Below are positions 42,152-52,094 of a stretch of 64,000 bases of DNA, piece after piece (position 1 is the first letter of the stretch; each line of letters starts with the position of its first letter). Source of the stretch: Ferruginibacter sp. (lineage in GTDB: Bacteria; Bacteroidota; Bacteroidia; Chitinophagales; Chitinophagaceae); the NCBI GenBank assembly GCA_025352695.1, contig JANXSK010000199.1, positions 1 through 64,000 of the forward strand, read 5' to 3'. The notes under the pieces are model-generated. The model searched no databases and had not been told where the DNA came from. It was given only the letters and a program-made list of their open reading frames with translations. The position numbers were made by a program, and so were the translations under genes.

Positions 42152-42379
42152 CAGCAGTTATATTATAGTGTGTAGCAACAAAGCAGTTACTTAAACCAAG
42201 GCGCATTGGGCAATAGTATCATAAAATATATTGCTTTAGTTGAGGTGAGCAAACTTAAGTAGAAGAAATTATTATTAGCTAAAATGAATGTGGGCAAGTC
42301 TCCAACAAGATAATTAACCTTCATTTGCTAATGGACAAATGGGTTCCTTACGGTATCTTCGCAAAAATTTTTGAAGCAG

Positions 42380-43903
42380 ATGAGCACACAACATTTATCA
42401 GAACAGGAAGTTATCAGAAGAGAGAAATTAGCAGAGTTAAAAAGATTAGGCATCGATGCTTATCCTGCTGCTTTGTACCCGGTAAACAATACGTCTATTT
42501 ACATAAAAGAAAATTTTAAAGGCGAAGAAAATAAAGAACAGTTTGCAGCTGTATGCCTAGCCGGCCGAATTATGAGTATTAGAGATATGGGCAAAGCTAA
42601 TTTTGCAGTAATACAGGATGCAGTAGGCAAAATTCAATTTTATATTAAGCAAGATGATATTTGCCCCGGTGAGGATAAAACGATGTATCAAACAATTTGG
42701 AAAAAACTAATTGATATCGGAGATATAATTGGTATTAAAGGATATGTATTTACAACCAAAACCGGCGAAACTTCTATTCACGTAAAAGAGTTTACTATAT
42801 TAACCAAATCGTTGCGCCCACTTCCTATTGTAAAAGAAAAAGATGGAGAAGCATTTGATGAAGTAACTGATCCCGAATTTAGATACAGGCAGCGTTATGC
42901 AGACCTGATAGTAAATCCGGGTGTAAAAGAAACTTTCATCAAACGTACAAAAATGATGAATGCTATCCGTGAATTTTTAAACGACCGTGGTGCATTGGAA
43001 GTAGATACGCCTGTTTTACAAAGTATTCCCGGCGGTGCTGCTGCAAGACCATTTACTACACACCACAACGCACTGGATGTTTCGATGTACATGCGCATTG
43101 CAAACGAATTGTATTTAAAAAGATTGATTGTAGGTGGCTTTGAATGGGTATATGAATTTAGCCGCAACTTTCGCAACGAAGGTATGGACCGTACGCACAA
43201 CCCTGAATTTACTGTGCTGGAATTTTATGTGGCATACAAAGATTATGAATGGATGATGGAAACCACCGAACAATTATTGGAGAAGGCTGCATTGGCTACC
43301 AATGGAACCGCAACAGTAATGGCTGGCGATAAAGAAATTAATTTTAAAGCCCCTTATAAAAGAATCACTATGTACGATTCTATTAAGGAATTTACTGGTT
43401 TTGATATTAGTGAAATGGATGAAGATGGTATTCGTGTAGTTTGCCAACAATTAGGCATACACGCAGATGGAAAATGGGGCAAAGGTAAACTGATAGATGA
43501 AATATTTGGCAGTAAATGCGAGGGCAATTATATACAACCAACTTTTATTATTGATTACCCGGTTGAAATGAGTCCGCTAACCAAAAAGCACCGCAGCAAA
43601 CCCGGACTTGTTGAACGTTTTGAGTTGATGTGCAACGGTAAAGAAATTGCCAACGCATATACTGAATTAAATGATCCGTTAGAACAAAGAAAGCGCTTTG
43701 AAGAGCAAACAAAATTAATGGAACGTGGTGATGATGAGGCGATGTTTATAGACCATGATTTTTTACGTGCGTTGGAATACGGCATGCCGCCAACCAGCGG
43801 CATTGGTTTTGGTATTGACAGGATTGCTATGTTGTTAACCAATCAGCATTCTATTCAGGACGTATTGTTTTTCCCCATGATGCGGCCGGAGAATTTTGAC
43901 TAA
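42380..43903 (+). CDS. lysS: Lysyl-tRNA synthetase, class II
   Basis: Attaches lysine to its tRNA; 507 residues. The N-terminal OB-fold anticodon-binding domain (about 50-150) is followed by the class II core with motif 2 [14 protein letters not shown] and motif 3 G-I-G-F-G-I-D-R near the end. [10 protein letters not shown] and [15 protein letters not shown] are conserved. The start is ATG 42380; a TTG 9 bases earlier is in frame but unlikely. A TATCTTCG sequence 18 bases before the ATG may be the -7 box. A strong terminator follows. Confidence 0.98.
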   Translation: MSTQHLSEQEVIRREKLAELKRLGIDAYPAALYPVNNTSIYIKENFKGEENKEQFAAVCLAGRIMSIRDMGKANFAVIQDAVGKIQFYIKQDDICPGEDKTMYQTIWKKLIDIGDIIGIKGYVFTTKTGETSIHVKEFTILTKSLRPLPIVKEKDGEAFDEVTDPEFRYRQRYADLIVNPGVKETFIKRTKMMNAIREFLNDRGALEVDTPVLQSIPGGAAARPFTTHHNALDVSMYMRIANELYLKRLIVGGFEWVYEFSRNFRNEGMDRTHNPEFTVLEFYVAYKDYEWMMETTEQLLEKAALATNGTATVMAGDKEINFKAPYKRITMYDSIKEFTGFDISEMDEDGIRVVCQQLGIHADGKWGKGKLIDEIFGSKCEGNYIQPTFIIDYPVEMSPLTKKHRSKPGLVERFELMCNGKEIANAYTELNDPLEQRKRFEEQTKLMERGDDEAMFIDHDFLRALEYGMPPTSGIGFGIDRIAMLLTNQHSIQDVLFFPMMRPENFD

Positions 43904-43920
43904 GTGCTTTAACTTTTTTG

Positions 43921-43970
43921 TGCTAGAAATCTGGTAAAATATTACCAGGTTTCTAGCATTTCCTTTTTTA
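43921..43970 (+). terminator. Terminator of lysS
   Basis: 17-pair stem, TGCTAGAAATCTGGTAA (43921-43937) with TTACCAGGTTTCTAGCA (43942-43958), one T-G wobble, loop AATA, followed by TTTCCTTTTTT. It lies 17 bases after the lysS stop. Confidence 0.88.
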
Positions 43971-44100
43971 CTAATAATGACCTAAATAGAAAAATAATAA
44001 AATCAAAAGCTACCTGCTAATTTTTTAATTCCCGTTCATCAACACTGCTTTTTCATCTCCCGCAAAAAAACTATCTTGTCCACAAAATTTTAAAAAATCT

Positions 44101-46251
44101 ATGCTCTCAATTATAAAAAAATCTATAGCCTTTATTTTATTGGCCACACTCTCCTTGCAGCTTCAGGCACAAAAAAAAGAATTATCGGATGATCAATATT
44201 TTAAATCCGATTTTAAAAGCATTTCGCAGCAACTGCCAGTAATTAACAGGTGGCTCGATGATAGCCATGTGCTTTTAATGAAAGCAAATAAACTCACTTT
44301 TCTTAATTGTAAAACAGGTATAGAAAGGGAAGCCACAGATGCAGACACGAGAACAGTTAAAGCACTAAAAACTGCTGCATACAACAAGAATTACGATATT
44401 TATTATTCTATAAATGGTGTGGAAACACAGCTAACTACTGATAAAGAAAAAAAACTTAATCCAACCATCAGCCCCGATAATAACTATGTGGCTTTTACAA
44501 AAAACAATGATCTATATACAATCAACATCAGTACAAAAAAAGAAAACCGTTTAACTACTGATGGTAGTGAGGTAATATTAAATGGGTATGCAAGTTGGGT
44601 ATATACCGAAGAAATTTTAGGCAGGGCAAGTACTTACCGTACATTTTGGTGGAATCCAAATAGTAAACAGATTGCTTTTTTTAGAACCGATGATGCCCCC
44701 GTTCCTGTTTACACTATTACTGATGGCAACAGCCAACATGGTTATGTAGAAAAACAACATTATCCAAAAGTTGGTGATCCAAATCCAGCGGTAAAAATTG
44801 GTATTGTTTCTCCTGAAGGCGGTACGGTTACTTTCGCAGATTTTAATGATAAAGATGACCAGTATTTTGGTGCTCCTTACTGGACGCCGGATGGAAGCGC
44901 ATTGTGGGTGCAATGGATGAACCGTGGACAAAATAATTTAAAAATATGGGCTGTAAATCCGGCTACTGGTTTTAAAAAAGAACTGTATGATGAAAAACAA
45001 AAAACATGGATTCAATTAGAAGATGGATACGAACGGCTTCATTTTTTAGAAAATAATAAAAATTTTATTTTAGAAAGTGATCAAACCGGTTGGAACCATT
45101 TGTATCTCTACGATGCTTCGGGTAACCTGCTTAATGCTATTACAAATGGTAAATTCACCGTACTCAGCATTAAGCAGGTCGACGAAAAAAAAGGCATTAT
45201 TTATTTTACTGCAAGAAGCAGGGAAAATACTGCAAGGGTTGATTTTTACAGTGTAAATCTTAACGGTAAAAATTTACAACGCCTAACCTTTGGCGATTAC
45301 AATCACAACGACATAAGCCTTTCTCCAAATGGCTCCTATTTTATTACCAGTTACTCTAATACAGTTACGCCAACCAAAATGACACTGGTAAATAACAAAG
45401 GAAAAATTATTAAAGAAATTGGTGATACGAAAGGTCCCGAATTTGCAGGCTACAATCTAGCTGTTACAGAATTACTACGTGTTAAAAGTGATGATAATTT
45501 ATACGATCTGCCAATGAAAGTAACCTGGCCTGTTAACATGGATAAAAGCAAAAAATACCCTGTACTTATTTCCATTTACGGAGGACCAAATGCCGGCACT
45601 TGCTGGGATACCTGGAGCTTAAATAGCAATCAACAATTTTATGCAAAAGAAGGTTTGATACAAGTTGTAATGGATCACCGTGCAAGCGGCCATTTTGGTA
45701 AAGAAGGCGTAAATTATATGTACCGTAATTTAGGATATTGGGAAATGAAGGATTACAGTACAATGGTAAAATGGTTAATTACCAATGGCAATGCAGATTC
45801 TGCAAAAATTTGTATTACCGGGTTTAGTTATGGCGGTTACATGACCTGTTATGCCCTTACTTACTGCAGCGATGTATTTACCCATGGTATGGCTGGTGGT
45901 AGTGTAACTGACTGGAGCTTTTATGATACACACTATACAGAACGCTACATGGATACACCAGCAGAAAATCCGGAGGGATACAAATCAAGTTCCGTACTAT
46001 CTTACATTGATAAATACAAAGGCAAATTACAAATTGTACACGGTGTAATTGATGATAATGTACATATACAAAACAGCATCAACCTTATCAGCAAATTACA
46101 GGATGCCAAAAAGGATTTTGAGTTTATGGAATATAGCGGCGGCAAACATGGCTGGGGTGGAAACAAATGGCTGCATTATCAAAATTTAAAAACACAGTTC
46201 ATTTATAAATACCTGTTAGAAAAACCAGTTAATAAAATGATGCTGAGATAA
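44101..46251 (+). CDS. Secreted dipeptidyl peptidase IV-type serine peptidase (S9)
   Basis: Prolyl dipeptidyl peptidase of 716 residues, removing X-Pro dipeptides from peptide N-termini, in the periplasm or at the cell surface. A signal peptide ends near L-Q-A-Q (residue 24). A beta-propeller (about 30-480) includes Y-A-S-W-V-Y-T-E-E-I with the Glu pair that holds the substrate amino group. The alpha/beta hydrolase domain has the nucleophile in G-F-S-Y-G-G-Y, then the Asp in G-V-I-D-D-N-V-H and His in G-G-K-H-G-W-G. Complete family length. Confidence 0.95.
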   Translation: MLSIIKKSIAFILLATLSLQLQAQKKELSDDQYFKSDFKSISQQLPVINRWLDDSHVLLMKANKLTFLNCKTGIEREATDADTRTVKALKTAAYNKNYDIYYSINGVETQLTTDKEKKLNPTISPDNNYVAFTKNNDLYTINISTKKENRLTTDGSEVILNGYASWVYTEEILGRASTYRTFWWNPNSKQIAFFRTDDAPVPVYTITDGNSQHGYVEKQHYPKVGDPNPAVKIGIVSPEGGTVTFADFNDKDDQYFGAPYWTPDGSALWVQWMNRGQNNLKIWAVNPATGFKKELYDEKQKTWIQLEDGYERLHFLENNKNFILESDQTGWNHLYLYDASGNLLNAITNGKFTVLSIKQVDEKKGIIYFTARSRENTARVDFYSVNLNGKNLQRLTFGDYNHNDISLSPNGSYFITSYSNTVTPTKMTLVNNKGKIIKEIGDTKGPEFAGYNLAVTELLRVKSDDNLYDLPMKVTWPVNMDKSKKYPVLISIYGGPNAGTCWDTWSLNSNQQFYAKEGLIQVVMDHRASGHFGKEGVNYMYRNLGYWEMKDYSTMVKWLITNGNADSAKICITGFSYGGYMTCYALTYCSDVFTHGMAGGSVTDWSFYDTHYTERYMDTPAENPEGYKSSSVLSYIDKYKGKLQIVHGVIDDNVHIQNSINLISKLQDAKKDFEFMEYSGGKHGWGGNKWLHYQNLKTQFIYKYLLEKPVNKMMLR

Positions 46252-46335
46252 ACAACCTCACCAAATTTTATAACCCGAACTTTTAAATAGAACGATATTT
46301 TATACCTTTTTTTATACAGGATAAAATATGTATTA

Positions 46336-46376
46336 GCATAAAAAAGTTGCCAAAAAAATGGCAGTTTTTTTATGCC
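46336..46376. terminator. Bidirectional hairpin terminator
   Basis: GCATAAAAAA (46336-46345) pairs with TTTTTTATGC (46366-46375), and inner TGCCA/TGGCA extends the stem across a small internal loop. The right arm overlaps the stop codon of the minus-strand gene. A and T tracts on both sides suit both converging genes. Confidence 0.65.
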
Positions 46377-48865
46377 TTTTTCTTTAATTGCAGGTAATCA
46401 ATATAGTAAAGAATTTTTAATGAAATGCTGTTGTTTTGTGGAGCAGCAATGGTATTGTGCACATTTTTAAAGTATCCTTTTATCACATCGTTTTCAAAAG
46501 TATTAATGCCATTTTTCCAAACAATATTAAACTCACTACCCGGTGCAAAGCGCCAGCTATAAACCATATCAATATTAAAAGTATTGTAGTTATTATTAAA
46601 GTTGTGGTTGCTTAAAATATATTGATGTAACGTAGTATTACTGGCAGCAATTTTATCAAGATTACCAGCCGTATTTAAAATATAAAATTCTTTATAATTT
46701 ACATTACCCAGGTAGTGCCTTAACCTCATAGTGATGAACATTCTATTATTAAAACTGTATTTAAATTTTAACCTATTCTCAATAGTCATCCTGTCTCTGC
46801 GTCCAAATAAAATAGTGCTGGCATTATAAATTCCATCTTGGCCCTTGATACTATTGCTTGAAGGAAATCCTGCATCATTACTGATTGGATTAAACGATAT
46901 GAAATGCTCTATAGAAAATTTATTGTTAAACCGCATTTTTTGTGCAAACTCTGTATAAAACTCCCTCGAATTAAAAAGATGGTTGATACCCGTCGCTGCT
47001 ACAAATTCAATATTGTATTTTTTTGCGTTGTTGCTTTCCACAAATATACCCTGAAAGTAAAAAGCCTGGGTTTTAAAAACGCGGCCATTTACTCTAGGTT
47101 CATAAAAATCATTGCCTCCCGGACCTGCATTTATAAAACTGCCTATCCACCATAAATTTTTCAATTGCAAATTACCATGGTAATTAAATTTTAAACTTTG
47201 ATAAGCCCTTGGAATAAAACGCTGATCGTAATTAATATTCAAATTATTAAACCAGCGATTAAACCATTTAGTTGGTTTGGTAAAATTATAGCCGGCATAT
47301 AAATTGGTATTGATATTATTGTTATAAAACTGAATACCCAAATCATTGGGATCAAATTTATCGTCAATTACCTGCACGGCAGTATTAAAGTTAAATCTTC
47401 CACTCACCTTGCCAAAGCCTGCTCCAAATTTAAACCCCGTAATATTTTTTGCACTAAATAGTGTGCTTGTGTAAGCATTGCCAGCCAGGTTCCACCTATT
47501 TTTTTTATCATACAAATCAAATAAACCTGCCGTTACATTGGCATCATAATCAGTACCATTTCGCAACACATTTGAGTTAACCAATGTTACAGATGAATTA
47601 TTTTTCAAGCTTTGATCCAACACCAAAATATTATAATTGGTTAAAGGATTCGTTTCTATTTTTCTTTTATGTCCAAATCCATCTTCTACTGTGGCATACA
47701 TTATTTGTGAAACTGCATTAAAAATACCAATACCCAATTTTCCTTTCGTTCGGCCTGAAATTTTAGTGGCATTCAGCAATTTTGTTTCGCCGGGATTTTT
47801 AATAATATGCTCTGCCCCTTGCAGTTTTCCAGCTACTTCATATTGATGCAACGGTGCTGCACCAATGCGCCTGCTATAAAATAAATTTCCTTTGTTAAAC
47901 AATTCGGTACCCTCTGTAAAAAAAGTTCTGTTTTCATTAAACTTTACTTCAAAAGGTGAAAGATTCAGTACCTGGTTATCGCTTTGTGTCTGGCCAAAAT
48001 CCGGCACCAATGTGGCATCTAGTGTAAAGCTTTCATTGATGCCATATTTAACATCCATGCCACCATTTACTGCATAAGTAGTGTTTTGTACCCCCGCTAT
48101 ATTGTAGGGATAATTGTTTACATAACTTGACAAATAAGGAGAAAAAGACAATCGTATTGGGGGAGATATTTTTTCAGGAATGGTAAGTGTTCCTTCCTGC
48201 GTAAGAAAGCCATTTTTTTGAGGATCAATAGAATTCCAGAATAATTGCTTGCCGGCTTTATTTCTTTTACGCACAATATTCATTCCCCAAACCTGCTGAT
48301 CTTTTTTACTAAACCGAAGGGCTGAGTAAGGTAAAAATATTTCAAAACTCCAGCCATCTTTTTGCAATTTAGAGGCACTTTGCCAAACACTGTTCCAGGC
48401 AAAATCTTCACTGGTGCCATTGCTGTTGGGCACTTGTTTAGCATCCATTTGTTCACCTAGCGGGGTTACAAAATATTCAAAACCATTTATCTTATCGTAA
48501 TAGGTATCAAAAATTACTCCTACAAAATCATTACTCCCAAAGTTATCCCTGCCTACAAGTTCTGTTGCTATGCTATCCTTATTTTTTTCGTGGCAATATC
48601 CGCCAATATAAATACCCTGGTTGTTGTAAAGAATATATATTTCGGTGCCGTTCGCTTCTTCTTCTTTTGCAAAAGTGTTGGGCCTTAACTCTATAAAATT
48701 ATTTGCGACCGGTACCGTTTTCCAGGCTGCTTCATCAAGGCTACCATCAATTTTAAATATACTATTAGATCTTACTGCAGTCAATTGCTTGAAATCTTTT
48801 TGAGCTTTCACAATAAGATGACCTGCAAGACATGCTATAAGCAGCCCTGCATATTTATGAATCAT
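46370..48865 (-). CDS. DUF5916 outer-membrane protein with N-terminal CBM9-like domain
   Basis: Protein of 831 residues with a signal peptide (to V-K-A-Q near residue 22). Residues 25-215 form a carbohydrate-binding-family-9-like beta-sandwich (I-D-G-S-L-D-E-A-A-W-K, L-Y-N-N-Q-G-I-Y-I-G, F-G-V/F-D-T-Y pattern). The rest, from about 235, is the DUF5916 region, rich in alternating hydrophobic and polar residues and consistent with an outer-membrane beta-barrel. DUF5916 proteins are frequent in Bacteroidota; their function is unknown. It stands alone between a terminator and a 250-base AT-rich gap with no gene. Confidence 0.92.
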   Translation of the reverse strand: MIHKYAGLLIACLAGHLIVKAQKDFKQLTAVRSNSIFKIDGSLDEAAWKTVPVANNFIELRPNTFAKEEEANGTEIYILYNNQGIYIGGYCHEKNKDSIATELVGRDNFGSNDFVGVIFDTYYDKINGFEYFVTPLGEQMDAKQVPNSNGTSEDFAWNSVWQSASKLQKDGWSFEIFLPYSALRFSKKDQQVWGMNIVRKRNKAGKQLFWNSIDPQKNGFLTQEGTLTIPEKISPPIRLSFSPYLSSYVNNYPYNIAGVQNTTYAVNGGMDVKYGINESFTLDATLVPDFGQTQSDNQVLNLSPFEVKFNENRTFFTEGTELFNKGNLFYSRRIGAAPLHQYEVAGKLQGAEHIIKNPGETKLLNATKISGRTKGKLGIGIFNAVSQIMYATVEDGFGHKRKIETNPLTNYNILVLDQSLKNNSSVTLVNSNVLRNGTDYDANVTAGLFDLYDKKNRWNLAGNAYTSTLFSAKNITGFKFGAGFGKVSGRFNFNTAVQVIDDKFDPNDLGIQFYNNNINTNLYAGYNFTKPTKWFNRWFNNLNINYDQRFIPRAYQSLKFNYHGNLQLKNLWWIGSFINAGPGGNDFYEPRVNGRVFKTQAFYFQGIFVESNNAKKYNIEFVAATGINHLFNSREFYTEFAQKMRFNNKFSIEHFISFNPISNDAGFPSSNSIKGQDGIYNASTILFGRRDRMTIENRLKFKYSFNNRMFITMRLRHYLGNVNYKEFYILNTAGNLDKIAASNTTLHQYILSNHNFNNNYNTFNIDMVYSWRFAPGSEFNIVWKNGINTFENDVIKGYFKNVHNTIAAPQNNSISLKILYYIDYLQLKKKA

Positions 48866-49115
48866 GATTAAAATATTATTTTGATTGAGTGGCTTTATTC
48901 CTTAATAAAATAAAGCGTTTGCGAAATTAAACGCACACCTCCGGCAAAATGTTACCGCTCATCAAAATAAATGATAAAATTATATAAACATGTAAACTTA
49001 GTTACTGCATGAAGTACTTTTCAATGTGCAGTTAATAGTGATTTAGTAAATCCATTGCACATACCAACGTAACAGATAAAATTAATTTGTATAAAAAAAT
49101 TGCAGGTGGTTAATC

Positions 49116-49934
49116 TTAAACAAATAAATCATTGTACAGTTGAGCTCCTGGCACAACTGAATATTTAGCAAGGTCTGTAATTCCTTCACTGGCCAATACT
49201 TCTTCGTCAATAAATGTATTACCAGTGCATTCTGTAGATGGTTTTGATAAAATATACCAGGCAGCATCGGCAATGATATCAGTAGTACGGCTCATATTCA
49301 TCAGCATTTGGCCTCCCAATAAATTATTAACTGCTGCAGTAGCAATAGTAGTACGTGGCCACAATGTATTGGCTGCAATATTGTATTTTTTTAATTCAGC
49401 AGCTAAGCCAAGGGCAATCATGCTCATATTATATTTACTTATCGTGTAAGCAAGGTGGTTAGCAAACCATTTCATATCCATATTTATGGGTGGCGACAGA
49501 TTTAAAATGTGAGCATTGGTACCCTTTTTTAAATGGGGTATGCAGGCACGGCTAACCATAAATGTTCCTCGCACATTAATATCATACATTAAATCAAAAC
49601 GTTTAGGTTCGGTTAACTCAGTGGAAGTAAGATTAATAGCGCTTGCGTTGTTAATCAAAATATCTACACCTCCAAACTTCTCTATTGCCAGGTTTACAAC
49701 TTGTTGCACCTGGTCTTCAAAACGAATATCGCATTGTACCGCCAATGCTTTGCCTCCGGCAGCTTCCATTTCTGCAGCAGCAGAAAAAATGGTACCCCCT
49801 AATTTGGGATTTTCTTCTACACTTTTTGAGGCTATCACAATATTTGCCCCTTCTTTTGCCAACCGTAACCCAATGGCTTTTCCTATTCCGCGGCTGGCTC
49901 CGGTAATGATTACCGTTTTATTTTTAAATGACAT
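49116..49934 (-). CDS. Short-chain dehydrogenase/reductase, HSDL2-like
   Basis: NAD(P)-dependent oxidoreductase of 272 residues. Rossmann motif T-G-A-S-R-G-I-G (10-17 region), N-N-A-S and the catalytic Y-T-I-S-K are visible. The segments L-N-L-S-P-P, P-R-T-T-I-A-T-A and the C-terminal F-I-D-E-E-V-L resemble the SDR branch of human HSDL2, a peroxisomal protein linked to lipid metabolism. The start is ATG 49934; the frame stays open to 50018, but that part lies within a regulatory region. Divergent from the tetR-efflux operon and probably controlled by the same operator. Confidence 0.93.
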   Translation of the reverse strand: MSFKNKTVIITGASRGIGKAIGLRLAKEGANIVIASKSVEENPKLGGTIFSAAAEMEAAGGKALAVQCDIRFEDQVQQVVNLAIEKFGGVDILINNASAINLTSTELTEPKRFDLMYDINVRGTFMVSRACIPHLKKGTNAHILNLSPPINMDMKWFANHLAYTISKYNMSMIALGLAAELKKYNIAANTLWPRTTIATAAVNNLLGGQMLMNMSRTTDIIADAAWYILSKPSTECTGNTFIDEEVLASEGITDLAKYSVVPGAQLYNDLFV

Positions 49935-50060
49935 AGCAATTATTTTTTCAAATTTAAACAAAAAGCAAGCTAACAGGTTAATCGTATTAATCATTTTTGG
50001 CAAATAGTTATTTAACAAATTTTTTTTATAGTTAAGTAATATTTTTTTATAAAAAAAAAT

Positions 50061-50102
50061 TAAACATTCGTTTGATTTTAATCAAACGTTTGTTTAATTT
50101 TG
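50061..50102. promoter_or_regulatory. TetR-type operator overlapping the efflux-operon promoter
   Basis: Two 17-base arms (50061-50077 and 50080-50096) match at 15 positions around a TT centre. The right arm holds a perfect CAAACGTTTG (50083-50092). A -33 TTTG (50071-50074) and a -7 box TAATTTTG (50095-50102), 20 bases apart, lie within or at the edge of the dyad, so a bound regulator would block polymerase. It is between the divergent SDR and tetR genes, so auto-repression by the TetR protein is the natural reading. Confidence 0.75.
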
Positions 50103-50123
50103 AATTTCAATAATTTTATTGAT

Positions 50124-50753
50124 ATGGAATTTAATGACAAACAAATACAAATAATTGAAACAGCCGAAACCCTATTTGCAGAAAGAGGGTTTGATGGTAC
50201 TTCGGTAAGAGATATAGCGGATGTAGCAGGTATAAATGTTGCCATGATCTCCTATTACTTCGGATCCAAGGAAAAACTGATGGAAGCACTGTTTGAACTA
50301 AGGGTAGGTAGTGTAAAAAGCAGGGTTGAAACTTTGATAAAAGATGAAAGTCTTACTCCATTGGAAAAAATAAATATGCTGATTGATGAACACATTGATA
50401 GAGTAATGCAAAAACAATGTTTTCATAAGATTATGTTGGGTGTGCATGTTACCAATAAAAATCCTGCTATTCTTAAGGCTGCTAATAATGTTAAAATAAG
50501 AGCTGCGGAAGTAGTTTCAGAAATGATAAAAGACGGACAGAAAAAGGGCATATTTAAAAAGAAAATAGATGTGGTACTCATGATAAATACTATGGTGGGT
50601 ACGGTATCGCAAAGCATGATAAGCCAGGAATATTACCGGGAATTCAATAAACAGCAGGATATGCCAGATGAAGAATTTCAGGTTCTTTTAAAAAGAAGAT
50701 TAAGCATTCACATAAAAATTTTATTTAAAGCAATATTAACCAATGAATCATAA
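50124..50753 (+). CDS. TetR-family transcriptional regulator of an efflux operon
   Basis: Regulator of 209 residues. N-terminal helix-turn-helix: I-I-E-T-A-E-T-L-F-A-E-R-G-F-D-G-T-S-V-R-D-I-A, then G-I-N-V-A-M-I-S-Y-Y-F-G-S-K-E, typical of TetR. The C-terminal ligand-binding part is helical and variable. The start is ATG 50124; the earlier in-frame TTG (50100) is inside the -7 box. Its end overlaps the TolC-like gene by 11 bases. It most likely represses its own operon and the divergent SDR, releasing in response to a compound that the pump exports. Confidence 0.94.
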   Translation: MEFNDKQIQIIETAETLFAERGFDGTSVRDIADVAGINVAMISYYFGSKEKLMEALFELRVGSVKSRVETLIKDESLTPLEKINMLIDEHIDRVMQKQCFHKIMLGVHVTNKNPAILKAANNVKIRAAEVVSEMIKDGQKKGIFKKKIDVVLMINTMVGTVSQSMISQEYYREFNKQQDMPDEEFQVLLKRRLSIHIKILFKAILTNES

Positions 50754-52065
50754 ATTAAAATCAGTAGGAGTCATTTTTATGGTACTGTATTTAACAGGCA
50801 TTCAAAGTGTACAAGCGCAGGTTGCTACCCGTAATCTTACCTTAAAAGAATCAATAGAGCTTAGCATCACCAACAGTCACTTGCTAAAAAATAACAAGGC
50901 AAAAATTGATGAAGCTATCGCTGCTACAAAAGAAGCAACCGAAAGAAAGTTACCAGATTTTAGTGTAAGCGCTTCTTATTTATATCTGCCTGTAAGGCCA
51001 AAAATTAATTTAAAATCAGATACTTCCCGTGGTGGTGGCGGACCAAACATATCACAGGCAATGTACGGTATGGCATCGGCCTCTTTACCACTATATGCAG
51101 GTGGAAAAATAAAATATGGTATTGAATCTGCTAAATATTTAGAACAGGCAGCCAAACTAGATGCAGATCAAAATAAGGAAGCCATCATTTTAAATACCAT
51201 TAATGCTTACAGTAATTTATACAAAGCAGCGGCTGCGGTAACGCTTGTAAAAGACAATCTTGGTCAATCTAACCAAAGATTAAAAGATTTTACCAACCTC
51301 GAAAAAAATGGACTTGTAGCAAGGAACGACTTACTAAAAGTAGCACTACAATCATCTACTATAGAACTTACTTTATTGGATGCCGAAAGTAATTATAAAC
51401 TGGCAAGTGTAAACATGGCACTGATGCTGGGTTTACCTACGCAAAGTATTTTATCGGCTGATGCTGCAAGCTTTGAGCAAACCAATACTTTAAAAACTAT
51501 TGAAGAATACGAAGCCCTTGCATTGCAGGGAAGAAAAGATGTAGGTGCCCTCAGTCTTCGTAAAAAAGTTGCCGAGATTGATATTAAATATGTTAAAGCA
51601 GATTACTATCCATCCATCGCACTTACTGCCGGTTACATTGCACTAGATGTACCCAGCTTTGTAACAATTACAAATGCAGTTAATATTGGTGTAGGTGTAA
51701 AATATAGTCTGTCCTCAATATGGAAAACAAAATCAAAAATAGCACAGGCAGAAGCTAGAGTACAACAATTAACTGCTAATCAGGATATGTTGAATGACGA
51801 TATCCGTTTACAAATAAACCAGGCATACCAGGGATATTTATTAAGTAAGAAAAAAATAGAAGTGTACCAGAAAGCAGTAGAACAGGCTTCTGAAAATTAT
51901 CGCATCACAAAAAATAAATACGATAATGCACTGGCCACAACAACTGATTTATTAGATGCAGATGTGGCACAGTTACAAACCAAATTAAATGTTACCAATG
52001 CAACCGCAGATGCTGTTGTAGCCTACAACAAATTATTACAAACAGCAGGAATTTTAAACAACTAA
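50743..52065 (+). CDS. TolC-family outer-membrane efflux protein
   Basis: Outer-membrane channel component of a tripartite pump, 440 residues. Signal peptide to V-Q-A-Q (about residue 26). Two repeats of the outer-membrane efflux (OEP) domain are seen: L-T-L-K-E-S-I-E-L-S-I-T-N-S near residue 32 and long coiled-coil helices around 130-220 and 330-430 (e.g. D-I-R-L-Q-I-N-Q-A-Y-Q-G-Y). It overlaps tetR by 11 bases and precedes the periplasmic adaptor by 29 bases, so it is one operon with both. Confidence 0.95.
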   Translation: MNHKLKSVGVIFMVLYLTGIQSVQAQVATRNLTLKESIELSITNSHLLKNNKAKIDEAIAATKEATERKLPDFSVSASYLYLPVRPKINLKSDTSRGGGGPNISQAMYGMASASLPLYAGGKIKYGIESAKYLEQAAKLDADQNKEAIILNTINAYSNLYKAAAAVTLVKDNLGQSNQRLKDFTNLEKNGLVARNDLLKVALQSSTIELTLLDAESNYKLASVNMALMLGLPTQSILSADAASFEQTNTLKTIEEYEALALQGRKDVGALSLRKKVAEIDIKYVKADYYPSIALTAGYIALDVPSFVTITNAVNIGVGVKYSLSSIWKTKSKIAQAEARVQQLTANQDMLNDDIRLQINQAYQGYLLSKKKIEVYQKAVEQASENYRITKNKYDNALATTTDLLDADVAQLQTKLNVTNATADAVVAYNKLLQTAGILNN

Positions 52066-52094
52066 TCAATACTTATACAAAATATAATTTTTTT

